Below, one piece after another: positions 1 through 6,617 of a stretch of DNA of 16,444 bases. The notes under the pieces were generated by a model. It did no database searches. It saw nothing but the letters and a program-made list of their open reading frames with translations, and was not told where the DNA came from. A program made the translations under genes and the position numbers. The stretch's first letter is position 1; every line of letters begins with the position of its first letter. The stretch comes from JBBUEO01 sp038056915 (GTDB taxonomy: Bacteria; Patescibacteriota; UBA1384; UBA12157; JAENIV01). The stretch is taken from contig JBBUEO010000026.1 in the NCBI GenBank assembly GCA_038056915.1, positions 1 to 16,444 of the forward strand, written 5' to 3'.

Positions 1-10
1 AAAATCATCA

Positions 11-16
11 TATAAT
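11..16 (+). promoter_or_regulatory. Candidate -10 box for the histidine kinase, leaderless arrangement
   Basis: A perfect TATAAT lies 6 nt before the ATG at 23. With a typical 6-7 nt distance from the -10 box to the transcription start, transcription would begin at or next to the A of the start codon, so the mRNA would be leaderless. No Shine-Dalgarno sequence is visible in the 22 nt available. The -35 region is outside the window, so this rests on the -10 box alone. Confidence 0.4.
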
Positions 17-22
17 AGAGTT

Positions 23-1297
23 ATGGATAATAAATCCCCTTCCAGCCCGGAAACCCTTTCCGCAAAAGTCCATCGTTATGAAAGAATCATCGAACTTTCC
101 ACCTGGGCGATTATTATTGTGGTTATTTTCGGGGTTCGCTTTTTGCCGGTCAAATTAGTTGAAAATCAGCAGGCCTATTTGTTAATCGGCGGGATTGTCG
201 CCTTTGCTCTTTTATATTATTTAGTAATTTATAAATATTTTTCCCGTTCAAAACGGCTTTATTTTAAAGATATCGCCGATATTGTTTTAATCGGGGTTTT
301 AATCCATGTTGTCAAAGATTACAGCCAGTATTTTTTCGCTCTCTATTTTTTGCCGATAGCCGCGGCGGCTCTATCTTTAGAATTTATTAATGCCCTCCTT
401 ATTGCCACAGTTGCTTCGGTTTTTGTTATTTTTGAAGTTTTTTTGGGTTCTCAGGATCTCCTGCCTCATACCGCCTCTTTATATCAGGGCGCCAGCCAAA
501 TTGCCATGATTCTATTTGTAACGATTTTTTGTCGAGTGCTGGCAATGCAGCTTAGGCAGGAAAAAGCAGCCCGCGAATCCTTAATGGCCAGAGAAAAGAT
601 TATGGAAGAAGAGGCCAAAAAACAAAAGGAATTTTTATCATTGACTTCCCACCAGCTTTTTACTCCTTTATCAATGATTCGCGGCTTTGCCTCATTACTT
701 CATTTTGGCAATTTAGGCGATTTGACGACCAAGCAGAGAGATGCGGTCGGAGAAATTTATGCCAATACCAAAAGAATGATTGATTTGGTCAGCGAGCTTT
801 TATCTGTTTCCCGTATCCAGGCAGGGACATTTTCCTTAAAATTAAAAGAGACTTACATTGATCAACTAATAAAAAATATTATTGACCAATTCAAACAAGG
901 GATGCCAAAGAAAGATATCAAAATTGTTTTGGAAAAAAAGACCTCCTTAAAACCGGTTCAGCTTGATGCAGATAAAATGAGAAGTTGTCTTTATAATTTA
1001 GTTGATAACGCTTTAAAATATACCCCCCAAGGAACGATTAAAATCACCTGCCAACAGCGAGATGATCAAACCATTATTGAAGTCATTGACCAAGGAATCG
1101 GCATTAAAGAAGAAAGTTTTGAAAAATTATTTCAGCCCTTTTTTCGGGGTAAAAATATTCTTGAATTAGACAAGCGCGGCACCGGTCTGGGTTTATATAT
1201 TTCAAAACTTATTGTTGAAAAACATAACGGCAAAATTTGGGCGAAGAATAATCCAGATAAAGGAGCAACTTTTGCCCTTTCAATTCCGATGATATAA
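23..1297 (+). CDS. Membrane sensor histidine kinase
   Basis: A two-component sensor kinase of 424 residues that autophosphorylates on His210 and passes the phosphate to a receiver protein. Residues 25-170 are hydrophobic with about five to six membrane segments and resemble an integral-membrane sensor domain rather than a periplasmic one. A charged helix (174-205) leads to the HisKA domain with the H-box SHQLFTPL. The ATPase domain follows: N-box NLVDNALKYTP (325-335), G1 DQGIGI (356-361), F-box FEKLFQPFFRG (366-376) and G2 GTGLGL (386-391). The residue after the phosphorylated His is Gln instead of the usual Glu/Asp; similar SHQL boxes occur in CPR-type kinases. The single-domain receiver protein 57 nt downstream is the obvious partner. 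The input signal cannot be told. The ATG at 23 is chosen because a TATAAT sits just before it and there is little room upstream. Confidence 0.93.
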   Translation: MDNKSPSSPETLSAKVHRYERIIELSTWAIIIVVIFGVRFLPVKLVENQQAYLLIGGIVAFALLYYLVIYKYFSRSKRLYFKDIADIVLIGVLIHVVKDYSQYFFALYFLPIAAAALSLEFINALLIATVASVFVIFEVFLGSQDLLPHTASLYQGASQIAMILFVTIFCRVLAMQLRQEKAARESLMAREKIMEEEAKKQKEFLSLTSHQLFTPLSMIRGFASLLHFGNLGDLTTKQRDAVGEIYANTKRMIDLVSELLSVSRIQAGTFSLKLKETYIDQLIKNIIDQFKQGMPKKDIKIVLEKKTSLKPVQLDADKMRSCLYNLVDNALKYTPQGTIKITCQQRDDQTIIEVIDQGIGIKEESFEKLFQPFFRGKNILELDKRGTGLGLYISKLIVEKHNGKIWAKNNPDKGATFALSIPMI

Positions 1298-1298
1298 T
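1272..1298 (+). promoter_or_regulatory. Possible internal promoter for the response regulator
   Basis: TATAAT at 1293-1298 overlaps the kinase stop codon. TTGCCC at 1272-1277 could serve as a -35 box with a 15-nt spacer, which is shorter than ideal. If used, the transcript would start near 1305 inside the hairpin at 1301-1321 and would carry the receiver gene alone. The kinase and receiver could equally be co-transcribed. Confidence 0.3.
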
Positions 1299-1300
1299 AT

Positions 1301-1321
1301 AAATGGATTACCGATCCATTT
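1301..1321 (+). other. Perfect 8-bp inverted repeat between kinase and regulator genes
   Basis: AAATGGAT and ATCCATTT form a perfect 8-bp stem around the 5-nt loop TACCG. No T-run follows, so it is a poor intrinsic terminator. It lies just downstream of a possible -10 box and 23 nt before the GGGAGGT ribosome site of the receiver gene. It could be an operator or an mRNA processing/stability hairpin. Its function is unknown. Confidence 0.5.
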
Positions 1322-1354
1322 GAATAGACATTTAATATAGAATGGGAGGTCAAT

Positions 1355-1726
1355 TTGAAAGTTTTAATTGTTGACGACGAAAGCGGCTGCTTAAAAATGT
1401 ATAGTCAATATCTTGAGTCAAATGGGATTGAAGTTATGCAAACTCAAGACGGTGCCAGTGGAATCAAATTAGCCAAAGACAATAAACCAGACGTTATTTT
1501 ATTAGATATTATCATGCCTCGCTATAATGGCCTGGATGTTTTAAAAGATATCAGACAGGACCCCGATCTAAAAACAGTCCCGGTTTTTCTCCTAACCAAT
1601 CTGCCAGTGGAAAGTTCCGGCGAAAAAGCCAAAGAGCTTGGCGCTTCTGGTTATTTGGTCAAAGCCGAGTACGAACCGAAGATGATTTTGGATGTTATTA
1701 AAGGAGCAGTCAAGAATAAATCCTAA
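1355..1726 (+). CDS. Single-domain response regulator (CheY-like receiver)
   Basis: A 123-residue protein consisting of one REC domain and no output domain. It shows the acidic pair D7/D8, the phospho-acceptor D51 in LLDIIMP, T81 in LLTN and K103 in LVKAE. It probably receives phosphate from the kinase just upstream; with no DNA-binding domain it must act by protein contact or as a phosphorelay step. The start is TTG at 1355 with GGGAGGT at 1344-1350, 4 nt upstream. The last codons are AAA TCC TAA, which are also the first bases of the intergenic palindrome that follows, so the stop codon is repeat-derived. The gene is convergent with the flavoprotein gene at 1841-2755. Confidence 0.93.
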   Translation: MKVLIVDDESGCLKMYSQYLESNGIEVMQTQDGASGIKLAKDNKPDVILLDIIMPRYNGLDVLKDIRQDPDLKTVPVFLLTNLPVESSGEKAKELGASGYLVKAEYEPKMILDVIKGAVKNKS

Positions 1727-1836
1727 AAACTAAATACTAAATTCTAAACAAATTACAAATAACAAATTACAAATGTTTATAAAATTGGAATTTAGAAAAT
1801 TGTTTAGGATTTAGTGCTTAGAATTTAGAATTTTAA
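1718..1836. repeat. Heptad-built long imperfect palindrome, copy 1
   Basis: This AT-rich element of about 119 nt fills the gap between convergent genes. Its left arm reads AAATCCTAA...TTCTAAACAAATT and its right arm is roughly the reverse complement (ATTGTTTAGGATTTAG...). The arms are strings of 7-nt words of the form NGRATTT, with a variant word AGTGCTT second in the right arm. It shares an exact 17-mer with copy 4 (1744-1760 versus 15679-15695 in inverse orientation) and an exact 18-mer (1810-1827 versus 15605-15622, inverse). Its position would suit a two-way terminator, but the stems are weak and A/T-rich. Confidence 0.8.
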
Positions 1837-1840
1837 TTTA

Positions 1841-2755
1841 TTAGGTCAATTTGCTAAGGTACTCTGAAACCGCCAGGGCGGCTTTGGCGCCTTCGCCGGC
1901 AGCGATAATCGCTTGTTTGTAAATAACAGTTGTCGCGTCGCCGGCGGCAAATATGCCCTTAACATTAGTGGCATTATTTTCATCAATAATGATCTCTTTT
2001 TTACCAGATAGGTTAATAGTTCCCGCTAAAAAACCGGTTGATGGCTGCCAGCCGATTTCAATAAAAATTCCTTGGACTTCGATTTCTTTTTCCTGATTTG
2101 ATTTTAAATCTTTTAATTTTAGCTTTTCTACCAGATTAGTGCCTAAAATTTCCAGAGTTTTTGCTTGAGCAATCACTTCAATTTCCGGTGAATTTTTGAT
2201 CTCATCAATTCTTACCTCCTCACCGATTAAATTTTCCCCAAGATTAATGAGATAAACTTTAGCCGCGTATTTTTTGAGTTCTAAAGTAGCAATAATCGCT
2301 GAATTGCCGCCGCCGATAACCGCCACCGTTTTATCCTGAAATAACGGGGCATCGCAGGTAACGCAATGGCTAATCCCCTTGCCTTGGAATTTATCCTCTC
2401 CTGGAACATTTAATTTTAAAGGGCATTTGCCAGCGGCAATTAATACGGTTTTAGAACTAAATTGATCTTTATTTTCGCAAATAATCGTAAAATGATTATC
2501 TTCCGGAATAATTTTTTCGACTCTCTGATTGGTTTTAATTTCCGCCCCTAATTTCTCTACCTGTAGTTTGACTTTGGCAATCCACTCAGGCCCGGAAATT
2601 TTCTCAAAACCGGGAAAATTTTCCATTAAAGGTCCGTCTTTAATTTGACCGCCAATTTCCTGGGTTAAAATTAAGGTTTTAATTTTTTTTCTTAAAAGAT
2701 AAATTGCCGCCGTCAGGCCGGCTGGCCCGGCGCCGATAATGATAGTATCATACAT
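1841..2755 (-). CDS. trxB: Thioredoxin-reductase / AhpF-like flavoprotein disulfide reductase
   Basis: A 304-residue FAD-dependent low-molecular-weight thioredoxin reductase, the normal length for the family. The FAD motif GAGPAG is at residues 8-13, the redox pair CVTC at 131-134, the second dinucleotide motif GGGNSA at 148-153, and the C-terminal FAD contact AAGDATT near 270. The HRRxxxR stretch that grips the 2'-phosphate of NADPH in classical TrxB is absent; this part reads VYLINLGENLIGEE. The C-terminal half (GIFIEIG..., FAAGDATTV, KQAIIAAGEGAKA) resembles the AhpF reductase core, which prefers NADH. Its thiol partner (thioredoxin or glutaredoxin) is not in the window. The ATG at 2755 has GGAGG 5 nt upstream, inside a small hairpin. 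The ferredoxin gene lies 105 nt upstream on the same strand. Confidence 0.92.
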   Translation of the reverse strand: MYDTIIIGAGPAGLTAAIYLLRKKIKTLILTQEIGGQIKDGPLMENFPGFEKISGPEWIAKVKLQVEKLGAEIKTNQRVEKIIPEDNHFTIICENKDQFSSKTVLIAAGKCPLKLNVPGEDKFQGKGISHCVTCDAPLFQDKTVAVIGGGNSAIIATLELKKYAAKVYLINLGENLIGEEVRIDEIKNSPEIEVIAQAKTLEILGTNLVEKLKLKDLKSNQEKEIEVQGIFIEIGWQPSTGFLAGTINLSGKKEIIIDENNATNVKGIFAAGDATTVIYKQAIIAAGEGAKAALAVSEYLSKLT

Positions 2756-2773
2756 ATCAACCTCCGGTTGATA
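2755..2773 (-). promoter_or_regulatory. Small hairpin over the trxB ribosome-binding site
   Basis: TATCAAC and GTTGATA form a 7-bp stem around a 5-nt loop. On the mRNA the GGAGG ribosome site sits in the loop (its last G starts the closing stem strand) and the A of the AUG is the final paired base. Such a structure could present or hide the ribosome site. No regulator or riboswitch class is recognised. Confidence 0.4.
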
Positions 2774-2867
2774 AACTCAAAACTAAAAACGAAAAGGTAA
2801 AAACTTCAACTTAAAATTTTTAAATTATTACTTGAACTTATTAGATTTTACTTTTTACTTTTAACTT
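2774..2867. repeat. Heptad-built palindrome of a different word (AAAAGTA type)
   Basis: This spacer between the ferredoxin and trxB genes has the same architecture as the NGRATTT palindromes but other 7-nt words. TTTTACT, TTTTACT and TTTAACT run at 2846-2866, and A-rich heptads such as ACTAAAA and ACGAAAA run in the left arm, roughly complementary to the right. The ferredoxin stop codon (TAA at 2863-2861) lies inside the right arm. No promoter is evident in it. Confidence 0.55.
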
Positions 2868-3085
2868 TCCTGCCAGCTGATGGCTTTAGCCGGGCAATTA
2901 TCAATTGTCTCTTGACAATCACAACTTTTACAGGCATTACTATCTTTAACTTGCGCTTTGCCATTATCGTCCAGCTCAAAAACATCCGGACAAGTAGAAA
3001 CACACAAACCGCAGCCGATACACTTAGCTTCATCGACAGTAATAACTTTGCCTATCGCTTTTTGATTATTCGTTTGATTATCCAA
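2861..3085 (-). CDS. Ferredoxin, [4Fe-4S] type
   Basis: A 74-residue soluble electron carrier. The first cluster motif CIGCGLCVSTCP spans residues 22-33. After PDVFELDDNGKAQV comes a second Cys-rich part, CKSCDCQETIDNCP, about residues 52-65. The layout fits the short monocluster ferredoxins, where three cysteines of the first motif and the last CP cysteine hold one [4Fe-4S] cluster. The additional cysteines (CKSCDC) leave a second site or a disulfide possible. It probably gives electrons to the radical SAM enzyme upstream or to the flavoprotein downstream; both are guesses from position. The start is TTG at 3085 with GGAGG 5 nt upstream. The 5' leader, about 120 nt, runs through a palindromic repeat. 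The stop codon is inside the following repeat. Confidence 0.92.
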   Translation of the reverse strand: MDNQTNNQKAIGKVITVDEAKCIGCGLCVSTCPDVFELDDNGKAQVKDSNACKSCDCQETIDNCPAKAISWQES

Positions 3086-3096
3086 TTTACCTCCGT

Positions 3097-3211
3097 TAAA
3101 AATTTCTAAATCCTAAAATCTAATTTCTAAACAATATCTAATTTTTTGAATTTGAAATTTAATATTTGGAATTTGTTTCGGATTTCGTGCTTCGGATTTC
3201 GGATTTCTATT
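3097..3211. repeat. Heptad-built long imperfect palindrome, copy 2
   Basis: An element of about 115 nt with the left arm AAATCCTAAAATCTAATTTC and a right arm of CGGATTT words including the variant CGTGCTT. It shares the exact 19-mer GAATTTGTTTCGGATTTCG (3169-3187) with the run inside the glycosyltransferase gene (14083-14101). It sits in the 5' leader of the ferredoxin mRNA if the promoter at 3214-3222 is used. Confidence 0.8.
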
Positions 3212-3213
3212 AT

Positions 3214-3222
3214 ATTATACCA
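3214..3222 (-). promoter_or_regulatory. Extended -10 promoter for the ferredoxin-trxB pair
   Basis: On the minus strand TGGTATAAT is an extended -10 element (TGn plus a perfect TATAAT), followed by a second overlapping TATAAT. No good -35 box lies 17 nt upstream, which is tolerated by extended -10 promoters. Transcription would begin near 3207 and run through repeat copy 2 into the ferredoxin gene. Confidence 0.5.
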
Positions 3223-3229
3223 TCTCACC

Positions 3230-3251
3230 AGCTAAAAAAATATTTTTAGCT
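3230..3251 (-). terminator. Perfect palindrome overlapping the radical SAM stop codon
   Basis: AGCTAAAAA and TTTTTAGCT form a perfect 9-bp stem around a 4-nt loop, overlapping the TAG stop of the radical SAM gene. The RNA stem has only two G-C pairs and no separate U-tract after it, so it would be a weak intrinsic terminator. A palindromic protein-binding site just above the ferredoxin promoter is an equal possibility. Confidence 0.35.
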
Positions 3252-4674
3252 ACTTCTCTGCCCAATCTTTCAAGAAACTGACTGCTTGTTTTATAAATGG
3301 CCAAAAATCTCTTGGCTGATGGATGAATTTTTTCATTTTTGAGAAAATATAGGCGGGTCTTAAATAGAACTGTAAATAAGCCCTTTTACGCCATTTGGCT
3401 AACTGAGGTAACGAAAGTTCAGGAGTTGAAATGACATTTTTACCAACTTCAAAATCTTGCCAAGAGGAAGCCACCAGCCAGCCGTTTTCTAAAGCCTGAT
3501 GATAAAATCTGGTTCCTGGGAAGGGAATCGCCGAATAAAATTGAACATAATCAGGATTCAAAGCCAAAACAAATTTGATCGTTTTCCTGATAGTTTCTTC
3601 GGTTTCCCCGGGCAGACCAAAAATTATATGGGCAGCGCTTTCAATCCCCGCCTGACGGGTCCATAAAAACGCTTGACGAATTTCTTTCAAGGTTATGTTT
3701 TTACCAATGTTATTTAAGATTTTTTGGACACCTGACTCAACCCCGTAGGAAATAATCTGGCAGCCGCTTTTTCTCATAATATTTAATAGCTCTAAATCTA
3801 CTCTATCAACCCTGGCGTTCGCCATCCAGCGGAATTTTAAACCTCTTTCTTTTATTCCCTGGCAAATTGCCAAAACATAATCTCGGTCAAAGGTAAAAGT
3901 ATCTGCCCAAAAAGTAATATCATTAATATGGTGAATTTTTATAATTTCCTCAACTTCATCCAAGACACTACTAATCTTCCGATATCTAATTTTAGTGCCG
4001 TAGTAGAGCGAGGCGGTACAAAAACTGCAGTTATTGGGACAGCCGCGGGCGGTGACAACTAAAGTATAAGGACGGTTATAAACAGGCATTTTATAACGCT
4101 CATTTTTTAATAAATCACGCGCCGGGAAAGGCAAAATATTGAGATCAGCAATAAATTCACGGTCTGGATTATGAACTATGGCGGGATTGCTTCGATAAGA
4201 CAAACCCTTAATTCTTTTTAAATTTTTCCTCTGAGCAATCGCTTCAGCCAATTCTAAGGTAGTAATTTCCGGTTCGCCGCGAATCACCGAATCTAAAGCC
4301 GTCTCCCGCAATGTTTCTCCCGGAAGACTGGTAACATGAACACCAATTGCCGTAATGTGGATTTTGGGAATTGCCTTTTTTAATTCAAAAGTAAAATCCT
4401 TATCTGTCGGATAGGTAGCGGTAGAAAAATTGGTGATGATGAATCTCGGATTAAATTTCTCGATAGCATCTATTGCCTCTATAAAATCCAATTCCTCGGC
4501 CATTGAATCAATTACCTTGACTTCAAAACCTTTTTCTCGTAAAAGTGCAGCGATTGACGGTAGAGAAATCGGCACCATTAAATATTGAAACGATGAGGCC
4601 CGCTGTTCACAGCGTCCTTCGCGGATAAATTTTTCGTGATTTTTAACCGGCGGATTAAGGATAAGAACTTTCAA
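3250..4674 (-). CDS. B12-binding-type radical SAM protein
   Basis: A 474-residue protein. Residues 1-140 form an N-terminal cobalamin-binding-like Rossmann domain (opening MKVLILNPPV, later VKVIDSMAEE, IGVHVTSLPGE and VIRGEPE). The radical SAM domain follows, with the cluster motif CPNNCSFC (C212, C216, C219) that binds the [4Fe-4S] cluster and SAM. The order matches the BchE/methyltransferase branch of B12 radical SAM enzymes, which alkylate or rearrange unreactive carbons. The substrate is unknown. Neighbouring lipid-headgroup and sugar genes suggest a lipid or glycan substrate. The start is TTG with GGAGG only 3 nt upstream; MKVLILNPP is a typical family beginning, so this start is preferred. 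It lies 12 nt after the CDP-alcohol transferase gene. The classical DxHxxG cobalamin motif is not seen, so B12 use is likely but not certain. Confidence 0.88.
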   Translation of the reverse strand: MKVLILNPPVKNHEKFIREGRCEQRASSFQYLMVPISLPSIAALLREKGFEVKVIDSMAEELDFIEAIDAIEKFNPRFIITNFSTATYPTDKDFTFELKKAIPKIHITAIGVHVTSLPGETLRETALDSVIRGEPEITTLELAEAIAQRKNLKRIKGLSYRSNPAIVHNPDREFIADLNILPFPARDLLKNERYKMPVYNRPYTLVVTARGCPNNCSFCTASLYYGTKIRYRKISSVLDEVEEIIKIHHINDITFWADTFTFDRDYVLAICQGIKERGLKFRWMANARVDRVDLELLNIMRKSGCQIISYGVESGVQKILNNIGKNITLKEIRQAFLWTRQAGIESAAHIIFGLPGETEETIRKTIKFVLALNPDYVQFYSAIPFPGTRFYHQALENGWLVASSWQDFEVGKNVISTPELSLPQLAKWRKRAYLQFYLRPAYIFSKMKKFIHQPRDFWPFIKQAVSFLKDWAEK

Positions 4675-4686
4675 AAGCCTCCTTTT

Positions 4687-5406
4687 CTAATCAATATATT
4701 TTTGTCCCCTTTGAAACCCACTGATTAACAATACCAACCATAAACTATAAATCACAACAATAAAATAACTAAAAATTAAAATAATTTGATTAGTAACAAT
4801 ACCTAAAAAAATAACCATCCAAATTGTGCCCGAGCGATAGCTTTCCGAAAAAAATATACTAACCAATCTAAATAATCCTGATTTTCCTTTTAAAATTTCT
4901 GTCTTAATTTCTTCAACACCTTTATTATATATCAACCGATACCAGGGGATGGTTCTTCCCAACATTCTTTGACCTAAAATTATAATTATTGCTAAATATA
5001 GAGCCAAACTATTTTCAGATGATACAAACTGGTTTTGGAAGGCAAGACCCAAAAAAATCAAACTTTCTTTGATACTGTCTAGGGTTGTATCGATAAGAGC
5101 ACCGAATTTATTAGTTTTTCTTAATCCCCGAGCTAACTGACCATCAACACAATCGAAAATATAAGAAGCGATTAATATTAGTGTCCCCGAGACTCTGATT
5201 TTGTAATCGCCGATTGTAATAAGACAAATTCCCAATAAACCAAGGACGAAACTAAAGACATTAATCAAGATCGGTCTTATTCCCCATCTAGCTAGGATCG
5301 GAGTAATCAAACCGGCAATTGGCCGATAAAAAACGCGCTCAAAAAAGGGATAATGATTTTTATGCATTAATGAGGAATCAAATTTTATTTTTTTAAGCTT
5401 ATTCAT
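4687..5406 (-). CDS. CDP-alcohol phosphatidyltransferase family membrane enzyme
   Basis: A 239-residue integral-membrane enzyme that joins an alcohol headgroup to a CDP-activated lipid (or the reverse pairing), releasing CMP. The full signature DxxDGxxAR-8-GxxxDxxxD is intact: D85, D88, G89, A92, R93, G102, D106, D110. About five or six hydrophobic segments follow a basic, soluble N-terminus of about 45 residues. Family members include phosphatidylserine, phosphatidylglycerophosphate and inositol-phosphate synthases; the headgroup cannot be told here. The gene overlaps the methyltransferase gene by 8 nt. In Haloferax a PssA member of this family is linked to lipid attachment of archaeosortase substrates, which is relevant because an exosortase lies in the same locus. 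Confidence 0.92.
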   Translation of the reverse strand: MNKLKKIKFDSSLMHKNHYPFFERVFYRPIAGLITPILARWGIRPILINVFSFVLGLLGICLITIGDYKIRVSGTLILIASYIFDCVDGQLARGLRKTNKFGALIDTTLDSIKESLIFLGLAFQNQFVSSENSLALYLAIIIILGQRMLGRTIPWYRLIYNKGVEEIKTEILKGKSGLFRLVSIFFSESYRSGTIWMVIFLGIVTNQIILIFSYFIVVIYSLWLVLLISGFQRGQKYID

Positions 5407-6205
5407 CTGATTTTTTCTCTTTCGTGCAAATTGCTACAAAAACGCGAGTATATTTTAAATCTTCTGAAAAATACACATCAGCCAGTTTAAGCTTGGATGG
5501 GGGGAGAATTTTCTGCTCATAAAGCCAATAGTAAATATTTAAATATCCTTTAGTAATTAGAATTTTCAAAAGCAAAGGAAGGTTGGCATAAATAATTCTT
5601 AAAATCCTCCGGGGATCCCAAGGACGGTAAAGGAACATTTTTCTGCCTCGAATATATTGACCTTTGATAGATTCTATATTAAAACAAGCCAATATTTTTT
5701 GGAAATCCTCAAGATAAAATTCGTGATAGTGGAAGGGATAAAATACTTTTTTTGTGTTAGGCGAGTAAACGGCTTTATTAGGGGTGCTAATAAGAATTTT
5801 GCCCCCGGGCTTAAGGACGCGGTTAAGCTCCCCAATTGCTTTTTGAAAATCTTGGATATGTTCGATTGTCTCAAAAATAACAATACAATCGAAAAAATGA
5901 TCGGGAAATTCAATTTTCGTCAGATCTTGCCGCTGAAAAATAAGATTCGACCGTTGATAATGGCTTTGGCAGTAGGCAATTGATTTTAGACTAAAATCAA
6001 GGCCGTAAACTTTTTTAGCGCCGGCTTTTGCCAAAAGGGCGGTACCGTAACCGGCTCCGCAACCGGCATCTAAAACAATTTTCCCTTTGACAAATTTTTT
6101 TGCCAATTGATAACGAGCGACAGCTAAATAATATATTTCTTTTAAAAATTTAGCTTGAGGCATTAAAGAGGCGGCGAAATAATTAAACTGACCAGTTTCG
6201 TTCAT
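5399..6205 (-). CDS. Class I SAM-dependent methyltransferase
   Basis: A 268-residue soluble protein with a methyltransferase fold over about residues 40-160. SAM motif I is VLDAGCGAGYG (44-54), followed by the acidic end of strand 2 (YGLDFS) and FDCIVIFETIEHIQD, then the post-II motif VLKPGGKILISTPN. This is the Methyltransf_11/25 type common in glycan and lipid loci. The C-terminal 100 residues contain YHEFYLEDFQKIL and a region that may hold the acceptor. The substrate is unknown, likely a sugar or lipid intermediate. There is no clear Shine-Dalgarno before the ATG at 6205; it follows the GtrA-like gene by 11 nt and may be translated by coupling. Confidence 0.9.
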   Translation of the reverse strand: MNETGQFNYFAASLMPQAKFLKEIYYLAVARYQLAKKFVKGKIVLDAGCGAGYGTALLAKAGAKKVYGLDFSLKSIAYCQSHYQRSNLIFQRQDLTKIEFPDHFFDCIVIFETIEHIQDFQKAIGELNRVLKPGGKILISTPNKAVYSPNTKKVFYPFHYHEFYLEDFQKILACFNIESIKGQYIRGRKMFLYRPWDPRRILRIIYANLPLLLKILITKGYLNIYYWLYEQKILPPSKLKLADVYFSEDLKYTRVFVAICTKEKKSDE

Positions 6206-6216
6206 CTAATTTTCAT

Positions 6217-6615
6217 TTAAAAAAAAATGTATTTTTTGACCATTAAAAAATTAGTAATCGCGGCGACAACCGTGGCAAAAAACTTCGCCAGGATATACCA
6301 GAACTGGAATATTTCGACTAAAATCGCTAAAATAGATAAACTAAGACCCAAGGCAAGTAAGTGAGACAAAAGGTATTTACCTAATTGGACAAAATATTTT
6401 TTCTCATAATTTTTAAATGTCCAATATTTATTTAAAGAAAAACTTATCCAAAGAACGATGGATATGGAAATGAAAGCGGCTGAAAAATACCAAAGATGAC
6501 CATATTCAACCAAAATGTAAAGCAAAGAAAAATCTAAAGCCGTGCCCAAAAAACCAACCACGACGTACTTGATAAATTGCCAGGTAAAGAAATTTTGGAC
6601 TAATGATTTAACCAT
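6217..6615 (-). CDS. GtrA-like membrane protein
   Basis: About 132 residues with four predicted membrane helices filling nearly the whole protein, the typical GtrA size. The family landmarks are present: SFSLNKYWTFK after helix 2 and NFLMVKKYIFF at the C-terminus. GtrA-like proteins are thought to help flip polyprenyl-phosphate-linked sugars across the membrane. The frame is open to a TTG at 6621, which would overlap the upstream stop by 4 nt. The ATG at 6615 is preferred because a GCAGG sequence then lies at a workable 6-nt distance, whereas it directly abuts the TTG. It lies between the flavoprotein and methyltransferase genes of the same operon. Confidence 0.88.
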   Translation of the reverse strand: MVKSLVQNFFTWQFIKYVVVGFLGTALDFSLLYILVEYGHLWYFSAAFISISIVLWISFSLNKYWTFKNYEKKYFVQLGKYLLSHLLALGLSLSILAILVEIFQFWYILAKFFATVVAAITNFLMVKKYIFF

Positions 6616-6617
6616 TT

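Noticed and set aside
1718..1836. CRISPR-like array in the repetitive spacer
   Set aside because: The repeat unit is 7 nt with no regular unique spacers and no cas genes are nearby; the structure is an imperfect palindrome.
2848..3033. 61-residue frame overlapping the ferredoxin
   Set aside because: It is a shifted-frame shadow; the ferredoxin frame has both cysteine motifs and a proper ribosome site.
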